Positions 33,301 to 44,367 of a stretch of DNA of 64,000 nt are shown one piece after another. The notes below the pieces were generated by a model. It did not search any database. It saw nothing but the letters and a program-made list of their open reading frames with translations, and was not told the origin of the DNA. Position 1 is the stretch's first letter; the number at the start of each line of letters is the position of its first letter. Position numbers and translations under genes: made by a program. Source of the stretch: Allodiplogaster sudhausi (Eukaryota; Nematoda; Chromadorea; Rhabditida; Diplogasteridae); the NCBI GenBank assembly GCA_945643635.1, contig CALZFC010000017.1, positions 3,094,001-3,158,000 of the forward strand, in the 5' to 3' direction.

Positions 33301-36088
33301 CTCCCTCTCTCTCTCTCTCTCTTCCCCCTCTCTCTCTCCATCTTCTCCTACTGCTACTTCAGAAAACCTGCGCCATCGCACTGGTCGGAGTGCTCCCTCG
33401 CCAACATGAACAAGTCGATGGGGGAGAAGGTCGACTTCTGCCTGCTCAACGTCCCCACGGTCAAGAGTAACGGCACCTGTGGCAACGGAATCCTCGACGC
33501 GGGCGAGGAGTGCGACTGTGGCAAGGTGGGCAGAACTTTTTTTCTTTCTCCGCCTCTCGCTCTCTCTCTCTCGCTTTATCTCTCGTTCTCCCTCCCTGCA
33601 TCATTCTTTCATCTTCCCTTTCCAGAGACCCTCCGAAGCGTGCATCTGGTCGTGCTTCAATGAGACTACTTGCCGCCTGAAGGGCGACGCGAAGTGCGCC
33701 TCGGGCGCGTGCTGCGATGAGGCGACGTGCAAGGTGAACAACAACAACAACTACAACAATAATAAGACAAAAACATGTTGCCTTTATTAGTTAAAAAATA
33801 TCCTTCCAGCGTTTAATTTACTCTATAATAGTATGTTGGCTCTAATAGAAGCCCCATGCTCCTTTAGTTTCTATAAGTTGTTTCGAATGCATGCCCCTAT
33901 TTTGCTTGATTTCTAGCCGAAGAACCGCGGCACCGAGTGTCGGAGTATCGCGCGCGAATGCGACGTGGCCGAGTTCTGTGACGGCGAGAAGGGCGCATGC
34001 CCAGTGGATGGCCACACGGAGGATGGCTCTCCGTGTGAATTCAGCGATGGACTCTTCATGCGGAATGTATATGTATTTTTCCCCAGTCTGCTCTCTTTCT
34101 CTCGCCTTCCATATTTCTCTCTCCCAGAGTAGCTCGTTCTGCTTCGATGGCGAGTGCGTGCCCTCGCGCGACGCGCAGTGCCGCGCGCTCTTCGGCTGGG
34201 GCGCGCGCGGTGCACCCGACGTCTGCTACGACGGGAACACGCGCGGCGACAAAGAACACGGCGACTGCAGCTACGATCCGTACATCAACAAGCACACCGC
34301 CTGCGATGACGAGTCGGCATTTATTGATTTTTTCCCTTTGATTTATTGATTTGTATACGCATCTTGTGTGTATGCAGAGATAAACTGTGCGGTCGAGTGC
34401 ATTGTGAGACGGGCGGCCGGAACGAGACAATCTTCGGCTCTGAAGCGGTCATTTTTGCGGTTCACACGTACGCGGCCGGCCGGACGTGCTCGCATTTCGT
34501 TGGCGAATACGACACTGCGAATATGCCGGTAATGAGATACCGTATTTTCTCTATTAGTACCCCCCCTTTATTAGAACCCCCCCCCCCCCTCTAATAGTAC
34601 CCCCCCCCCCCTGATAAAGCCATTGAAAAATAGAACCCCTCCCTCTAGTAGAACCCCCCCCCCCCCTCCAATAGTGCCCCCCCCTAACAGCCTAATATCT
34701 CAGCTCGAGACGTACCTCGAATGGATCCTAGAGGCATGGGATGTTCTCTTCAATGAACTGATTGTAAATTCATTCAAAATATGTGGTAAAATAGATATTC
34801 CAGTGATGATTCCTATGAATTGGAGCTATGATTCTTCTTTTTTTGAGAAGAAAATGTTGTTATCAAACTTTTAGTGTCTCACATTGAAAAATAGAACCCC
34901 TCCCTCTTGTAGTGCCCCCCTCTCGCAAGGGTATTGAAAAATAGAACGCCCGGGGTACTAATAAAGAAAATACGGTAGTTAATTGCGGATGTGACAAAAG
35001 CGCAGCGATCAAAAGCAATGCGACTGTGCTTTTAATTAATTCATTTATTAATTCATTTATTTTTTGCTATTTATTTTTTGCTATTTGCATACATACAATA
35101 ATGCGACAATATCAATATAAATATGTTTCAATGAAAGAAAAAAAATTAAGATGCAATCTATGAAAGTTATAATATAATATAATAATATAATAGTAATAAT
35201 ATTAACATAGTAATATATAGTAGTAATATAATGATAAATAAGTCAATAAATTCAATTTTAGGGAACTCACAACCGGCCGGGCATGACTCGGGACGGGACG
35301 CCGTGCGGCGACGGACGCCTTTGCAAGCAGGCCAAGTGCGTGCTCCTTCGCGACTCGGCGCACAATCAAACGACGTTCCACGAGGAACATGGTATTGATC
35401 GACAATGTATATTGAATCATTCCAAGATATTGTGATTAATTCCTAAATATTGATTGATTCCCAAGTATTTATTGGTTCCTAAATATTTATTGATTCCTAA
35501 TTACTTATTGATTCCTAAATGCTCATTGAATATTCTTTGCGGAAATCGAATTTGATGATGAAAAATAGTTGGTATCAACATTTGTAGTATATATTTTTCT
35601 GTGATATTTCATATTTCCTAGAAATTGTTCAACGAAAAATGTTTGTAGATAATGATCTGATTGCCTGGCTCATCGTCGCTTCGCTCTCCATCTGCCTCTT
35701 GCTCGTGGCCTTGGCTATGATCATCTATGGCGTCGTGCGCCGCGAGTTTCTGCCGTTTGTGTGAGTTTTCTCTCTCTCTCTCAAGCTCTCTCCTTCTCTG
35801 CCTATTTCCCTTTCATTCTCTGTCTATTTATAATCTCTCTCTACCGCCTTCAGGCTCTGGCAGCTTTGGAAGATGCGTATTTTGGGTCCGGAAGAGATCC
35901 CTCTCGATACGGTCAATAACCCCTCTCCAGCGGAGCAAAACCCTGCTCCTGCCGACCAAGATCCCTCTATAGCCGGCCAAGACTCCTCTTCAGCCTACCA
36001 AAACCCTTCTCCAGCCGGTGGAGACTCTTCCCCAGTCGACCATGACCCCTCTCCAACCGGCCAAAACCAAGGCAAGGCGACAAAGTAA
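30397..36088 (+). CDS. ADAM-type metalloprotease (disintegrin, transmembrane), with frame-breaking duplication
   Basis: Fifteen exons: 30397-30651, 30922-31095, 31375-31512, 31640-31708, 31912-32078, 32793-32907, 33093-33276, 33363-33525, 33626-33733, 33917-34066, 34128-34312, 34378-34528, 35262-35391, 35649-35760, 35854-36088. All phases agree except in exon 7, where a 35-bp tandem duplication adds a frameshift; without it the product is about 766 residues. Order: signal peptide (FIFLLLILMPPGI), prodomain, a basic site (KKRR) before NFVVHYGM, reprolysin domain with zinc site HEVGHLLGMTHD and Met-turn YIMAP, disintegrin (EECDCGK, CDEATCK, RECDVAEFCDG), Cys-rich (CRALFGWGARGAPDVC), one membrane helix (LIVASLSICLLLVALAMIIY) and a Pro-rich tail of ~10-residue repeats. 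It would shed or cleave cell-surface proteins. The catalytic residues are intact upstream of the break. Exon 1 and 2 donors are the least certain. Confidence 0.85.
32160..32655. mobile_element. possible ~490-bp TIR element in ADAM intron 5
   Basis: CTTAAAGGAGCATGA near 32,164 is repeated inverted as TCACGCTCCTTTAAAG near 32,645. Between them is AT-rich sequence with no coding exon. The same 'CTCCTTTAAAGG' motif occurs elsewhere in the window (for example 6,568 and 22,580). Target duplication not identified. Confidence 0.35.
33142..33211 (+). repeat. exact 35-bp tandem duplication in the ADAM zinc-site exon
   Basis: Bases 33,142-33,176 and 33,177-33,211 are identical. The unit starts TTGGCCATCTGCTGG and encodes the second half of the HExxHxxGxxH motif. 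The exon is 184 bases with the duplication and 149 without; only 149 restores the phase needed by exon 8. Confidence 0.9.
34540..34975. mobile_element. 436-bp MITE (CCGTATTTTCTC family) in ADAM intron 12
   Basis: The same family as 8,344-8,791 in reverse orientation, flanked by TA. It lies just 11 bases after the exon 12 donor, so the donor site is next to the insertion. Internal blocks shared with the other copies include TTGAAAAATAGAACCCCTCC and GTGTCTCACATTGAAAA. Confidence 0.75.
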
Positions 36089-37100
36089 AACCGTCCATCA
36101 TTGAACACATTTTCCTCGGATTAAAGGGTGGATTGAAGTCCGCTTTTCCTATGGCAACTCAACCGGCTAGTACGATTAAAACTGTTGTCAATATGAATGG
36201 AATGCAGATGAAGACACGGATACATTGAAATCCAGACGATGTTATCGTGTAACTTGAAAGAAAGCTGAAAGAGAGCTGAGATAAATTTGTAGTCTGATAG
36301 TCAAACGATATGATATGCACGGGAACAGAAAGGTGAGGGGTTTTCCCGGTTTATATAGGAGGATTCGAAGTCAGCCGAAACAAATAAAAGTAATCCATAT
36401 TGTATTCGCCTTGATTTTTCCTGATTGAAATCACTCGTTCGAGTTACACGGACAACCTTACTTGGCTTGCAAGTGAAACAACTTGTTGTTTGTGTGCAAT
36501 GAACGTGTGTTTTAGCATAAAGAACGTGAATGAGAGATGAGAAGAAAGCGAGGGGAAGAAGAGAGATGAGGAAGGACGGACATGTTTCAAAAGGGAACGT
36601 AAATTGAGGAGAAGAGCGAAACTTAAGGTCGCTTTTATAATATCTGGGCAATTTTTTAATCCTTTTTCTGTATTCTTCCTTTTTTCTTTATTTTTTCTTA
36701 TCTTCTAAACTAATCCTCCTGTTCAGGCAACTCGCCAAGAGGTGTTCGCATACATATCATAATCATGTAAATAACGAGGATGATGACATCACGAGTTATT
36801 AATTACACTGGGTCAATCAATGAATTTGTTGTGCAATGCTACAATTCTTTCGCTGTCCAAAAATGTGCAGTTTGATCGTACAATAAGCATTATAAACATG
36901 GCAGTGACCCATATTAATTAAAACTTTAAAGGAGGATAACGCAATTGACTTGGAAAAATGATGGCTTAACATTTACCCAAATGCCAATACATGAAAGGCT
37001 GAGAATGAGCGCAATAAGCTTATGAGATTGCTATTCCAAGAATCACTATTAATTTCAAAGAAGTATGTAGAAGAAAAAGGCAGCAATGCAGCACTATTCT
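36089..37100. other. intergenic, no gene seen
   Basis: This follows the ADAM stop. It is AT-rich with a GA-rich patch near 36,530-36,620. From about 37,000 it matches the region downstream of the paralogous gene at 27.8 kb. No splice-bounded exon was found. Confidence 0.5.
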
Positions 37101-37121
37101 ATGTACATACATTATCATTCT

Positions 37122-37696
37122 TTATTGTTGAGTAGTGGTCGGTGGCTGTTGTGGAATGGGCTGCTGCTGTTGCAGCAACGGTTGTTGTAGCTGTTGCTCT
37201 TGCTGGAACTGTTGCTGATACTGCTGCTGCTGATGCCAGTGGTACCAATGCGCCGGTCCCGGCCCGGGGGCCGAGCTCGCCAGCCAATTCGAGTGCGCCT
37301 CGGGCTGCTGTGCCGATGATGACGTCATCGGGCCTGAGGACGCGTCCGATAATTGCGTCATTCCTCGTCGATGCGAGCAGAAAAAGCTCACGTTCGGCTT
37401 GCCACACTCTTGGCAGTGAAGATGACGCATCTGAATGTTTATTTTATTTTTGTTCAAATAATAATGTTGCTTGGCTTACGTGATTGGAGAATTAAAAATC
37501 TTCTAAATATATTAACGAGATGAATTCAATCGATAATCCGCGCAGAGCAAACCTGGTAATGTTGATGATAGTTCGCGCCGACATAGGCGCCGATGCCAGC
37601 GGCCATGAGATGCGTCCAGAAACCCATTCGGCAACGGAAACGTCGGTGCTGTTCGAAGGCACGGATAGCGTAGTAGGAAGCGTCCTTCCTGCCCAT
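37122..37696 (-). CDS. small membrane protein with CxxC motif and Gln-rich tail, copy 2
   Basis: Exon 37,696-37,553 starts with ATG (MGRKDASYYAIRAFEQHRRF) and carries a membrane-like helix (THLMAAGIGAYVGANY). It joins in phase 0 to exon 37,430-37,122 (MRHLHCQECGKPNVSF, SHRRGMTQ, then a Gly/Pro stretch and a long Gln-rich tail). Total 150 residues. Compared with copy 1 it has one CxxC rather than two and a longer poly-Gln tail (CTG-repeat DNA). Promoter and flanks are duplicated along with the gene. Family not recognised. Confidence 0.7.
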
Positions 37697-37930
37697 TCTT
37701 TGGGATTTTGGCTGTTTTATTTTATATATATTTTTAAATTCAAAGAAAGCACGGATATGTTCTAAATGCGTATGCGACAACTTTTATATAAAAAAAAACA
37801 CACGGGACGCTGGGGAATGTTTAAAAAGTTGTAGGGAGCAAGTCAGTAGAAATCACAATTCAAGCGAACAGCTGACAAGGAAGTGAATAGGAACAACTTC
37901 AGTGCGGCTTTTGCTCTGGCCAGACCGGTG

Positions 37931-37938
37931 GTTTTATA
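37931..37938 (-). promoter_or_regulatory. TATA box of copy 2
   Basis: TATAAAAC on the minus strand, about 240 bp before the ATG, in the block conserved with 28,700-28,800. A second TATATAAA near 37,785 is closer to the ATG but is not conserved in the paralogue. Confidence 0.5.
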
Positions 37939-38439
37939 CACATATTCGACCAGGCACGATTTTGAAATGTTGGCGATGGTTCTCGCACTGCTGTATATTT
38001 CTCTCTCTCTCACTCTCCGAGTCTTTGTTTCTCTGTCTGTCTCTCTCTCTCTATTTCTGTCTCTCATTCTCGCTCACAACCTCTTTCCAGCTCTCGCTTT
38101 CATACCTTCTATCTCATTCTCTCTGTTCCCTCATAGTGTGGGAATTGCGAAAGGGGTTCAATGGGGAGGTATCACAGGATACACTCTTCTTGATAAGAGC
38201 AAAAGTTTGTGACACCACGTGCATCATTCATTGCGAAATTGAATCGAAATTGAGTGCATTGACTGCTAGACTGAGAAAGAGATCAAGACAGAGAAATAGA
38301 GACAGTGAGGGAGAGTGAGGAAGAGTGAGGGCTAGTGAGAGCAACAGAGGGTGAGAGAGTGAGAGGGAGAGAGATAGAAAAAGGTAAGAAAAGTTTCGCT
38401 GAATGAAGGCTTCATTTTAAAGGTCAGACGAAAGGAACG

Positions 38440-38447
<8 letters not shown>

Positions 38448-38534
<87 letters not shown>
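38448..38534. repeat. (TA)n microsatellite
   Basis: About 85 bases of almost pure TA dinucleotides, interrupted once near 38,472. It lies shortly before the hAT element. Confidence 0.95.
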
Positions 38535-38537
<3 letters not shown>

Positions 38538-38621
38538 AAAGAATACATTTTCAAAGTTCTGCGCAAGTATCTGTATTCTCACATCCTTCTTTCTTTAAAC
38601 AAAACGAGTTTTGGTTCTAAC

Positions 38622-39986
38622 CAGAGCCGGTAACGGCCCGGCCCGGCCCAATTTCCCAGGGCCTCGGGCCGGGCCGGGCCGGGCCCAAAAAAGTTGGGCG
38701 GGCCCGTGAGCCCGTTTGGGCCCGATATTTAAAAAAATGGAAGTGGGTGACGATAAAATAAATTGCGAAAAGAGAAATAAATTGAAGTAAGTTATACAGT
38801 TGACCGTTTTTACTTCTCTTTCAACACTGTAGTTGTCACTCTGGTCGTCTGCCAATCTTCCCTTCTTTCACACTCTCGTCTCAAGAACTGCATGGACCAA
38901 GGCGACATCGTCTTCAAGACAGTCGACGAATTTGTCGAACGCTTTATCGATAGACAAGAGACGGCCAATCAGACGGGTACTCGTGGCGACGCAGCCGTGC
39001 GTTCCATACTGTCGATCCGGCGACTGCTGCAGTATATCTTCAACAACGACAGGATCGTCAAGTTCGTCTGCATCACCACCGAGCGACGCTTCTCGCGCAT
39101 CTTCGTCCGCGAGATTCTCGAGATTCCGATTCAAGTTCAAGGACTCGTCGCATCCCGAGGAGGGCTTCGACTACTTGTACATCGTGCCAGCCGACAGACA
39201 AGCTCCTTGCACTGCAGAAGCGCAACGACGAGATCCTCAACGGACTCGACCGAGAGCTCACCGAGGAGATAAGGGGACACGGGCCGAAATCCGTGATCGC
39301 GGAGACTGGCGTCGCTGATTAAGAAGAGGTCGGACGAGCTGAAGAAGGCCTACCGCGGAGTCACCGTCGAACTCGCCGACCTCCATGACTGACCAAAGCG
39401 AATGTGCATCCGCAAGGCTGTGCAGCACGTCGTGAAGCTGCTTGAGTCTCGCAACCTCTTCGCCGACATCTTCCGGCTGGAGAGCGAAAAGATCCACATT
39501 GAGAACAGATACATGTCAGTGGAGCGTAGTGCGACTCCTCAACTGGAGGCCATGACCTCTTCGGCGTCTTCATGCACCCCTCCCCGTCTTCCGTGCTTCC
39601 TTCTGCATCCTCTCCCGCCCTCTCCACCCTCGTCCCCGAATTCCGCCCCCTCCTTCCGACCAGTTCGCCCTCCTCGAGAAGACGTCCGTGACGGCGTTGT
39701 TGACCATTGGCTCGCCGTCGTCAAGGAGCAGAGTGTCGAGCGCGACCTCGAGCAGATAACTGAAGAGAAGATGCTGCTGTGGAAGCGACTCTTCGATGCA
39801 GTGGCGAAGCGACGGAAGTTCTCCCTTTTGCGCGTTGAAGCTCATCGTACTTTTTTTAAACCTGAATTTTTGAAGATCGGGCTCAAACGGGCGCACGGGC
39901 CGGGTCGGGCCGGGCCCAAAATTCTAGGGCCCGGAAATCGTTCGGGCCGGGCCGGCCCAAAATTTTTGGGCCCTTTACCGGCTCTG
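38622..39986. mobile_element. 1,365-bp hAT non-autonomous element with captured DNA
   Basis: Ends CAGAGCCGGTAA and TTACCGGCTCTG are flanked by exact 8-bp direct repeats GTTCTAAC (38,614-38,621 and 39,987-39,994), which fit the hAT target pattern nTnnnnAn. Each arm carries ~100 bp of GGGCCC/CGGGCC-rich inverted repeat, then a shared TTTTTAAA boundary. Between the arms (about 38,840-39,860) is coding-like DNA unrelated to a transposase. Confidence 0.85.
38892..39780 (+). pseudogene. degraded coding sequence carried by the hAT element
   Basis: From ATG at 38,892 the frame reads MDQGDIVFKTVDEFVERFID, RRLLQYIFNNDRIVKFVC and TTERRFSRIFVREILEIPIQ. It then shifts: EEGFDYLYIVPADRQ in a second frame, RNDEILNGLDRELTEEIRG in a third, and KAVQHVVKLLESRNLFAD further on. 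The consistent helical, charged character across three frames suggests one former protein broken by indels. I do not recognise it, and its source is not in this window. Confidence 0.55.
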
Positions 39987-40498
39987 GTTCTAACTACTTA
40001 TCTTACCTATATACATCAAAGAATATATTTCTAATACCGCGTATTCAATGAGCGATAGAAGAAGACAAAAAAAAATACAATTTCATTTTATTTTAATTTT
40101 ATTTATATCAGTTGGTTCCTAATTGTAAGTGCACAGCTTTTTGCCTACTAGCTCCGAGTCACCTTTCATTGGCCGTGAAGTGGAATTAAAAAAAAACAGT
40201 ACATCGCGACCGCAACTCCTCAAAAATAAGTTTATTTTATTTTGGTAGAGATATGTATCTGCCGTATATTGGTAAAAAAAATCCACGGAAGATGCTCGTA
40301 GATTAGTAAAACGTCAGATGCGCCTCAAACAACTGGGACAAAACGTTGTGTAAGTACTGTTCCCAACCACCTCTATCACCTTTTTATTTTATTAATTTCA
40401 ATTGGTGCCGCAGTACAGATCCCCCCAGTCATATCACGATTCTGCTTTTATTCATCTCAATGGGCTTCAATTGCAAGTACTGATCCATACCACGCGTA

Positions 40499-41042
40499 TC
40501 ACCCAAATAATCCCATGAGACTATTGAGAATGGATTGGCCGCCACCGCCAAGAAGTCCGCCAGCCGGCCGTGCGGGGGCACCAGCGCCGCCAAGCAGCCC
40601 CATCAAGCCGCCCAAGCCTTGCGGTCTAGCAGGAGGTCTAGCGGCAGGTCTGCCACCCAAAAGTGGACCTAGAATTTTTTTATGAAATTTTTTTATTTTA
40701 TATAAAAATTATTTTCATAAAAACCTTGAATTTTTTTTTAATATTAAATTGAAGAAAAATATACATATAACATTGAAAAATTAAAACATAATAATAATAC
40801 AATTCATTAAAAAATTAAGACAGTAGACCTTTCGGCGGATTCGCTCCAACATAGGTCATCGACGTCTCTTTCGTCGTCTTCGTATTGTATGTTATCATGG
40901 TCGGCGAGTTGGGTCGTCGTGGCGGGGGCCGAGGCTGCGGCCGGGGTGGCTGGTAGTAGCCATACGGAGGATAGCCGTATTGCGAAAGCGCCTCCGACAA
41001 AAACATGGCGAAGACGAGAAGAACGCAAGGCCCAGATCGCAT
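40499..41042 (-). CDS. secreted Gly/Pro-rich protein, family member A
   Basis: Exon 41,042-40,829 and exon 40,668-40,499 join in phase 1 to about 127 residues. Signal peptide MRSGPCVLLVFAMFLSEALS; then Tyr/Pro/Arg-rich (YGYPPYGYYQPPRPQPRPPP), the family core PTMITYNTKTTKETSMTYVG-ANPPKG, and a Gly/Leu-rich C-terminal exon (GGLMGLLGGAGAPARP) ending LNSLMGLFG. Five members stand head to tail on this strand with the same intron. Role unknown: cuticle, antimicrobial or gland secretion are all possible. Confidence 0.75.
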
Positions 41043-41615
41043 TATTCGCTGGAATTTTGAAAAATAATGCCTAATTCTTATATACGGAAAGCTGATAGAA
41101 AGTAAGCGATAGAATGAACAGAGCGATTGGCCAGTTATGCGTATGTGAAGTGTCTGGCGATTACTTATCGGAACGTTTTTAAAAGTTTGGCGAGAAACGT
41201 CTTCCTGTTCGGCATACGCATGGTTGGAGTGTTGGCCTTGAATAATACGTGGCTTGCTCAATGAATTTCCTCCTCTTGTCTATAGTGGTAGGAGCTGTCG
41301 GTCCATTTTGGCTAATCATACACTTTTCTCTTGCTCTCATGTCGGTGCCGTGTTGAGAACTGACGACGACGACCTACTAAATAAATGAAATATTCTTGCG
41401 TTCCCCAAACCACTTAATGTTTCGCAGGAACCCCCTTCACCAATCTATACAGCACAATGAAGGTAATTCATCCACTCCACATCATATATTTTAAGCATGA
41501 ATTAGAATAAATAGACAGAATAGTGGAGTGTACACAAACAGATGACTTCATGAAAGTCTGATTTAAAAATTTTTATTTCCGGGTTGCAAGCGGGTAGTCA
41601 CTACAAACATATGTA

Positions 41616-41889
41616 CCGTATTTTCACTGTTAGTACCCCCCACCCCATTTATTAGAACCCCCCCCCTTCTAATAGTACCCCCTCTGAAAATACCATTAAA
41701 AATAGAACCCCTCCCTCTAGTAGAACCCCCCCCCCCACCTCGAATAGTACCACCCCCTAATAGTCTACTACTTCAGCGCTAGATGTACCTAGTATAGATC
41801 CTGGAGGCATGGGGTGCTCTTACCAATGAACTGATGCCGAATTCATGATAAATCTGTTGTAAAACGGATATTCCAGTGATCATTAAATT
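41616..41889. mobile_element. truncated MITE (CCGTATTTTCTC family)
   Basis: It starts TA-CCGTATTTTC and follows the family order up to a block ending in CCAGTGATCA, where the other copies continue for a further ~170 bases. Here the sequence passes directly into the coding exon of family member B. One half of the MITE and the 3' half of the gene are both missing, as expected if one deletion removed both. Confidence 0.65.
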
Positions 41890-42011
41890 TGTGGCTGGTA
41901 GTAGCCATACGGAGGATAGCCGCCATATCCATAGGGACCATAACCGTATTGCGAAAGCACCTCCGACAAAACCATAGCGATCACGAGAAGAACGCAATGC
42001 TGAGATCGCAT
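41890..42011 (-). pseudogene. secreted family member B, truncated by MITE
   Basis: ATG at 42,011 starts MRSQHCVLLVIAMVLSEVLS and a Tyr/Gly/Pro-rich stretch to GYYQP, closely matching member A; the frame then runs into the MITE remnant and stops. The family core and the Gly-rich second exon are gone. Promoter-side sequence (42,012-42,545) is well conserved with the region upstream of A, so the duplication is recent. Confidence 0.75.
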
Positions 42012-42914
42012 TATTCGCTGGAAATATGAAAAATTATGCATACCTAATTCTTAAATAAAATGTTCGGAAAGCTATAAAAAGTTAAGAAGCAAACGAAGGG
42101 ACGTATTATTTGACCAGTTGTGCGTGTGTGCAGTGTCGGAACGTTGGAATAGTTTGACGAGAAACGTCTTCCTATTCGGCATACTATTACGCATATTTCG
42201 AGTGTTGGCCTTGAATAGTACGTGGCTAGCTCAATGGCTCACCTTCTCTAGTCTATAGTGTTAGGAGCTGTCTGTCCATTTTGGCTAATCATTCACTTTG
42301 CTCTTGCTCTCATGATGGTGCCGTTTCTTGTAACGAGAACTAACGACAACGACCTCCTGAATTAATAAAATATTCTTGTGTTCCCCAAACCACTTCCTCT
42401 TTCGCATCCACCCTTTCATCAATCTATACAAAATAAAGAAGGATAATCACCAATCATATAAATATTAAGCACAAAAGCACACGACTTCACAAAAGTCTGA
42501 TTTTCAAATTTTTATTTCTGGGTTGCAAGCGAGAAGTCACTATGTACTTTTCATCACCAAATGAAGATGAAACGGATATCCGGGACCGTTAAATAAAATG
42601 AATCAATTAGCATGGCACAAACATCCCACACTATCACGCAACATTAAGGTATACAATGTCATTACACTCTCGATGCAAACAAAGAGTAATTTCTTTATCA
42701 TAATTTCATCCAAACTGCCTTAATTACAAGACAATTCAAATACGCGTATTCGAGCGTGAGTGATTGTAGAATAATTCTACTAACATATACGTAATTTAAT
42801 TGGAGATCTGTTGATTTGAACATATGTTTGTTTTAAACAAACAAATGTATAATTAAACCAACAAGTTGAAGAATGTATGTATTCCGTAATTGGATATCTC
42901 CTCGATATCTGCTA

Positions 42915-43438
42915 TCACCCAAACATGCCCATGAGGTTCCTGAGCATCGCTGCTTGCCCACCGAGCATTCCGCCGGCTGGGCTCGCGGGGGCGCGAGCGC
43001 CGCCAAGCATCGGGCCCAGCAGGCCGCCCATCAAGCCGGGACCGCCCGCAGGTCTGCCGCCCATCAGTGGCCCTGGAAATGTTTTATTTATTATTTTATA
43101 TTTTGTTCTTATTTTCTCCATTTTCATCTGCAACTAAAGGAGCAAAAATTGTTTTTAACAAAATAAATTACAATTTATTTTAGCAAATAAAAAGGAATGC
43201 GCAAAAAGAGCTTACCCCTTGGCGGATTCGCGCCGAGGTAGCTCGCGGACGTCTCAGACATTGACTTTGTGTTGTATGTCATCATGGTCGGAGAGTACTG
43301 TGGCTGAGGCTGTGGCTGCTGGAAGCCGCCACCCCAGCCGCCGCCATAAGGCGGATAGCCACCGCCATAGCCCCACTGCGCGCTCGCGGCCGAGAAGAGC
43401 ATGGCGAACAAGAGAATAATGCAGTTGTGAGAGAGCAT
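42915..43438 (-). CDS. secreted Gly/Pro-rich protein, family member C
   Basis: Exon 43,438-43,216 and exon 43,072-42,915 join in phase 1 (~126 residues). Signal peptide MLSHNCIILLFAMLFSAASA; QWGYGGGYPPYGGGWGGGFQ; core PTMMTYNTKSMSETSASYLG-ANPPRG; C-terminal GPLMGGRPAGGPGLMGGLLG and LRNLMGMFG. Intact in all respects. This member is the richest in Gly/Trp/Tyr. Confidence 0.8.
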
Positions 43439-44367
43439 TATCGCCTTCTGGAAACATTATACTAAACTATTTCAATAACAAATTAGACTGCGCGCGATAA
43501 GTACACCACAAAAATAATGTATTCATATCGAAAACAATTTTTTTTTGGCTTTTTTGACACAGACAGAGAGGAATTAGAGGGCGTATAGATGCATGGAAAG
43601 CAGGTGGCAGAAGCAAAGGGGATGTAGTGATCAAAGCGAGACAGCCATTTGTGCATGAACTGACTGGCTGGTGTGCGCAAAGGTGTAAAACAGGCGTAAC
43701 GAGAATAATTAAATACTCTTCGAACTTTCGTGATTGCTCGCTGATATCATTGTCGGAAGGAGAAAGCGTTTGGCGAGATAGAGCGTCTTCCTGTTCGGCA
43801 TACTATTACGCATGTTTCGAGTGCGGTGGCCTTGAAGACAACGCGTTTGCTCTCGGTAGAGTCTGTTAACTTTTCTAATCATTTGTGTTCCCCGTCTGTG
43901 TCACTATCATTGTGGCTCTCGTTAATTAGATGCTATCCACGTTTACACAAGTGTTTCCATCCGTTGCACATTCTATACGACAACAATACCTTCTTACTGT
44001 TACTCGTTTCTTTTATCGATTTTCTAACACTTACATAACTTCTTCCACTGTATAATGTTGGCAATCACAATACTTTGTATATAAATTATATTTTACATAT
44101 ATTTTAAGGATATAATTTGTCCATAAATATATTTTAAACCACTAATTTCAAATATCTGTCAATCCATTTTGTTAAGAAATTTTGTGTCTAATTTTTTAGC
44201 GAGTTCCTCTCCTCAATATTGACTGTGCTCAAATCGTTTTGCTTCTTGACTGTAGACGAATGTATGTTGCCGGAAAATTAGATCATTTTTTTAAAATCAA
44301 ATTGTATATAAGGTAGATCGAGGTAGATCATGATAGTACACATATATTTCGCGGCACCGCCAAACTT

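Noticed and set aside
33913..34430. Long minus-strand frames opposite the ADAM exons
   Set aside because: Antisense shadows of GC-rich coding exons with no splice support.
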